The notes below the pieces were generated by a model. The model was given only the letters and a program-made list of their open reading frames with translations, made no database searches and was not told the DNA's origin. Position numbers and translations under genes: made by a program. Shown here piece after piece: positions 21,152 through 23,039 of a stretch of 23,039 nt of DNA. Source of the DNA: an uncultured Treponema sp. (GTDB lineage: Bacteria > Spirochaetota > Spirochaetia > Treponematales > Treponemataceae); NCBI GenBank assembly GCA_937902445.1, contig CALELJ010000283.1, positions 1 to 23,039 on the forward strand, read 5' to 3'. Every line of letters starts with the position of its first letter. Positions within the stretch are counted from its first letter, which is position 1.

Positions 21152-22603
21152 TTATTTACCCAGCTCCTCGATTGTCTTTACAAGGCTGTCAAGTTTTTCG
21201 TGGGTCATATCCGGGTTAAGCAAAGTGAACTTGAGGCAGACACGATGGTCGCTTACAGTCTGGCCTACGACGATTCCAAGTTTGTGGAGCAGCGTGCGGC
21301 GGATCTTTTTGTTCATCTCATCATTTTCTTCCGGAGTCTTTGATTCGTTTACTACGCGGAACACGACGGAAGAAATTTCAGGTTCTGTCACGACATGGAA
21401 ATTTTCATTGGCACTTACTACGGAATAGAAATAGCGTGCGTTGTCCATTACCTTTGTTATGATTTCACTCCAGCCGTCTTTTCCACGGGCAAGGAAACTC
21501 ATCCATACCTTGAGGGCATCGAAGCGTCTTGTTGTCTGGAGGCTTTTGTCTACAAGATTCGTGTATCCGTCTTCTTCGTCTTCTTCGCGGTTAAGGTAGT
21601 CGGCGTGGATCGTGAGGGCGGCAAAGTCTGTTCCGTCCTTGATGAGGACTGCGCTTGAACTGATGTTAAGAAGGAACATCTTGTGGAAGTCTACGGTGAT
21701 GGAGTCGCAGAGATTGAAGTCGGCTACTGAATCTTTATATTTTTCTGAAAGTATTACACCGCTTCCGTAGGCACCGTCTGCGTGGAGCCACATGCTGTGT
21801 TTGTCGCAGAGGGCGCGGATTTTTGCCATTGGGTCTATTGAACCGAAGTCAGTGGTTCCGACTGTGGCGACAACAAGGAAAGGAATGTTGCCGGCCTTTA
21901 CATCTTCTTCAACAAGCTTTTCCAGGGCGGCAAAGTCCATCTGTTTTTTTTCATTGACCGGAACCTTTACAACGCTTTCGTAGCCCATGCCAAGAATGTG
22001 GGCGGACTTTTCCATTGAAAAATGACTGATGCAGCTTGTGTACATGCGGAGCTTTCTGAAATTCTCAGGCAGCCCGAATTTCTTTACGTCGTGCTTCAGG
22101 ACATTGTTGCAGAACCAGTCGCGGGCAAGGATGATGGCTGTCTGGTTTGACTGGCTTCCACCGCTTGTGAAAACACCGTCGGCCTTTTCATCATAGCCGT
22201 AGAGGGCGCACAGATGCCTTGTTACATCAACTTCGATTTCCGTTGCCGCAGGGGCCTGGTCCCAGCTGTCCATGCTCTGGTTGTATGCGCTGATGATCTG
22301 CTCGGCGGCAAGGCTTTCCATGAGGGCAGGAGAATGAAGGTGTGGCATGTAGTCTGTGGAAGAAGGGCGGAGCATGTTTGGAAGGATCTTTTCCTTTGTC
22401 ATGGAAAGAACTTTGTCAAACCCAAGTCCCTTTTCCGGCAGAATTGAATCCATGTGAATAAGATCCTTCAGTTCCATAGGCTCAGGACCAGTATAGGCTT
22501 TGCTGTTGCTGAAGGCTTCAAGGATGGCCTCTGTCGTTTTGCCGATCATTGATGAGTAAAGTTCTTTGTCTGATGGAGAGTCTGTAAGAAAGAAATTGTT
22601 CAT
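21152..22603 (-). CDS. ddc: L-2,4-diaminobutyrate decarboxylase
   Basis: 483 residues, a PLP group II decarboxylase. TSGGSQSNQTA (146-156) binds cofactor phosphate, HADGAYGSG (274-282) carries Asp276, and SITVDFHKMF (301-310) has the PLP-binding Lys308. DFHK followed by a stretch like HADYLNREEDEEDGYTNLVD and SLQTTRRFDALKVW is characteristic of diaminobutyrate decarboxylases rather than glutamate or aromatic amino acid decarboxylases. The product is 1,3-diaminopropane, a precursor of norspermidine. The gene upstream on the same strand ends like a class III aminotransferase, which fits a Dat-Ddc pair. The start is set by AGGAT 6 nt upstream. An alternative role in siderophore synthesis (RhbB-like) has no support from the neighbours seen here. 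Confidence 0.88.
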   Translation of the reverse strand: MNNFFLTDSPSDKELYSSMIGKTTEAILEAFSNSKAYTGPEPMELKDLIHMDSILPEKGLGFDKVLSMTKEKILPNMLRPSSTDYMPHLHSPALMESLAAEQIISAYNQSMDSWDQAPAATEIEVDVTRHLCALYGYDEKADGVFTSGGSQSNQTAIILARDWFCNNVLKHDVKKFGLPENFRKLRMYTSCISHFSMEKSAHILGMGYESVVKVPVNEKKQMDFAALEKLVEEDVKAGNIPFLVVATVGTTDFGSIDPMAKIRALCDKHSMWLHADGAYGSGVILSEKYKDSVADFNLCDSITVDFHKMFLLNISSSAVLIKDGTDFAALTIHADYLNREEDEEDGYTNLVDKSLQTTRRFDALKVWMSFLARGKDGWSEIITKVMDNARYFYSVVSANENFHVVTEPEISSVVFRVVNESKTPEENDEMNKKIRRTLLHKLGIVVGQTVSDHRVCLKFTLLNPDMTHEKLDSLVKTIEELGK

Positions 22604-22647
22604 ATGGATATCCTGATTAAAAAAATTATGTCTGTAGAAAATGTTGT

Positions 22648-22664
22648 CACCCTATGGAAGGGTG
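22648..22664. repeat. Short hairpin upstream of ddc
   Basis: CACCCT/AGGGTG around ATGGA, extendable by an outer TTGT/ACAA pair. It is one of several palindromes filling the 294-nt gap between ddc and the aminotransferase gene (22604-22897), which holds no convincing gene. Confidence 0.5.
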
Positions 22665-22700
22665 GCCCGACAATCCGTTGTTTGTCACTTTTGCAAAGGC

Positions 22701-22729
22701 AGGGTTGCTGAGCGAAGTCGAAGCACCCT
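22701..22729. repeat. REP-like palindrome, copy B (reverse orientation)
   Basis: The arms AGGGTTGCT and AGCACCCT (one bulge) enclose the reverse complement of the core TTCGACTTCGCTCA. The core is shared with the units at 15952, 22751 and 6109, while the arms differ. Confidence 0.7.
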
Positions 22730-22750
22730 GTATAGTTTTTGTAATCCGTC

Positions 22751-22778
22751 GGACCCTTCGACTTCGCTCAGGGATCCT
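22751..22778. repeat. REP-like palindrome, copy C
   Basis: A 28-bp unit identical to copy A at 15952 except for one base in the core (TTCGACTTCGCTCA instead of TTCGACTACGCTCA). It lies 21 nt from copy B and faces the other way. Confidence 0.75.
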
Positions 22779-22801
22779 TGAATTGAATCGACTTTTGGCA
22801 G

Positions 22802-22824
22802 ACCTTCGGATCAAGTCCGAAGGT
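22802..22824. repeat. Perfect 9-bp inverted repeat
   Basis: ACCTTCGGA and TCCGAAGGT around TCAAG. No T-run follows on either strand, so it is not an obvious terminator. It is part of the palindrome cluster between ddc and the aminotransferase gene. Confidence 0.6.
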
Positions 22825-22842
22825 GACACAATGGTCAGCCTT

Positions 22843-22887
22843 AAAAAAATAACGTCACCGCAAAAAATTCCTGCGATGACGTTTTAA
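22843..22887 (-). terminator. Terminator after the aminotransferase gene
   Basis: AACGTCA (22851-22857) pairs with TGACGTT (22877-22883) and CGCA (22859-22862) with TGCG (22872-22875), with one mismatch between. On the minus strand a run of seven Ts follows (22843-22849). It would separate the aminotransferase transcript from ddc. Confidence 0.75.
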
Positions 22888-22897
22888 AATCGATATT

Positions 22898-23039
22898 ATT
22901 TGCCTGTGATTTCTGCGTTGACTTCAAGAACGACCTTTTCAAAAATGTCCAGGCCGTGGTTAAGGGCTTCGTCGGAAATGTTCAGAGCGCAAAGACAGCG
23001 CATTACGGAACCAAATCGTCCGCCTTTTTCCATGACAAG
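22898..23039 (-). CDS. Class III aminotransferase, C-terminal 46 residues (probable diaminobutyrate aminotransferase)
   Basis: Only the 3' end is in the window. The reading frame enters from the right edge and ends at TAA (22898-22900). The visible residues include EKGGRFGSVMRCLCALNISD followed by EALNHGLDIFEKVVLEV. This matches the closing region of class III (GABA/ornithine/diaminobutyrate) aminotransferases, where a conserved Arg precedes a short hydrophobic strand and a final helix. Given the diaminobutyrate decarboxylase just downstream on the same strand, the likely reaction is aspartate semialdehyde plus glutamate to L-2,4-diaminobutyrate. That assignment depends mainly on context; GABA or ornithine aminotransferase cannot be excluded from 46 residues. 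Confidence 0.7.

Noticed and set aside
22647..22829. Minus-strand open frame of 60 codons in the ddc upstream gap
   Set aside because: It is made of REP-like palindromes and shares the RIPERSRRV string with the frame at 15905 only because both cross the same repeat core.

Overview
The window looks like ordinary chromosome of a Treponema-type spirochaete, a diderm with moderate GC. The evidence is gene content and protein style rather than a marker gene: outer-membrane barrel proteins that end in an aromatic residue, a MetQ-type methionine-binding protein, a cystalysin-like C-S lyase, a fused PyrK-PyrD enzyme, UPF0210 and DUF1846 proteins, and scattered REP-like palindromes. Genus is an inference. 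No rRNA, tRNA, CRISPR array, phage gene or transposase was seen.

Layout. 1-3.1 kb: a partial ATPase-fold gene (-), a membrane protein of unknown function (+), a YfcE-type phosphoesterase (-), and lspA overlapping a small membrane protein (+). 3.1-7.6 kb: a fused dihydroorotate dehydrogenase (-), an alpha/beta hydrolase (+), a palindromic MITE-like element, and UPF0210 (-). 7.7-10.7 kb: two outer-membrane proteins (+) on either side of a BspA-type leucine-rich repeat protein (-). 10.7-15.9 kb: an RluA-family pseudouridine synthase and metN-metI (+), a diguanylate cyclase (-), and metQ (+), which lies apart from metNI. 15.9-16.2 kb: a non-coding block of repeats. 16.2-17.7 kb: DUF1846, then a second copy of the MITE-like element. 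17.9-21.1 kb: a tight four-gene operon of DUF3737, C-S lyase, cysteine-rich Rrf2 regulator and ZIP metal transporter. 21.1-23.0 kb: L-2,4-diaminobutyrate decarboxylase and the 3' end of a class III aminotransferase (both -), separated by REP-like hairpins.

How the genes fit together. MetNIQ imports methionine and the C-S lyase handles sulfur amino acids. The lyase operon may link cysteine/H2S chemistry to metal supply through a regulator able to bind an Fe-S cluster. The aminotransferase and decarboxylase are the two steps that make 1,3-diaminopropane from aspartate semialdehyde. The two barrel proteins would sit in the outer membrane, and LspA matures lipoproteins.

The strongest cross-cutting signal is in gene starts. 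About seven genes have a -10-like hexamer 6-7 nt before the ATG and no usable Shine-Dalgarno sequence, which predicts leaderless mRNAs. The other genes have clear GAGG/AGGAG-type sites or start inside the preceding gene. The second strongest signal is a family of short palindromes sharing a TTCGACTWCGCTCA core. I see no clearly new defence or mobile system; the DUF3737/lyase/Rrf2/ZIP operon is the best candidate for an uncharacterised functional unit.
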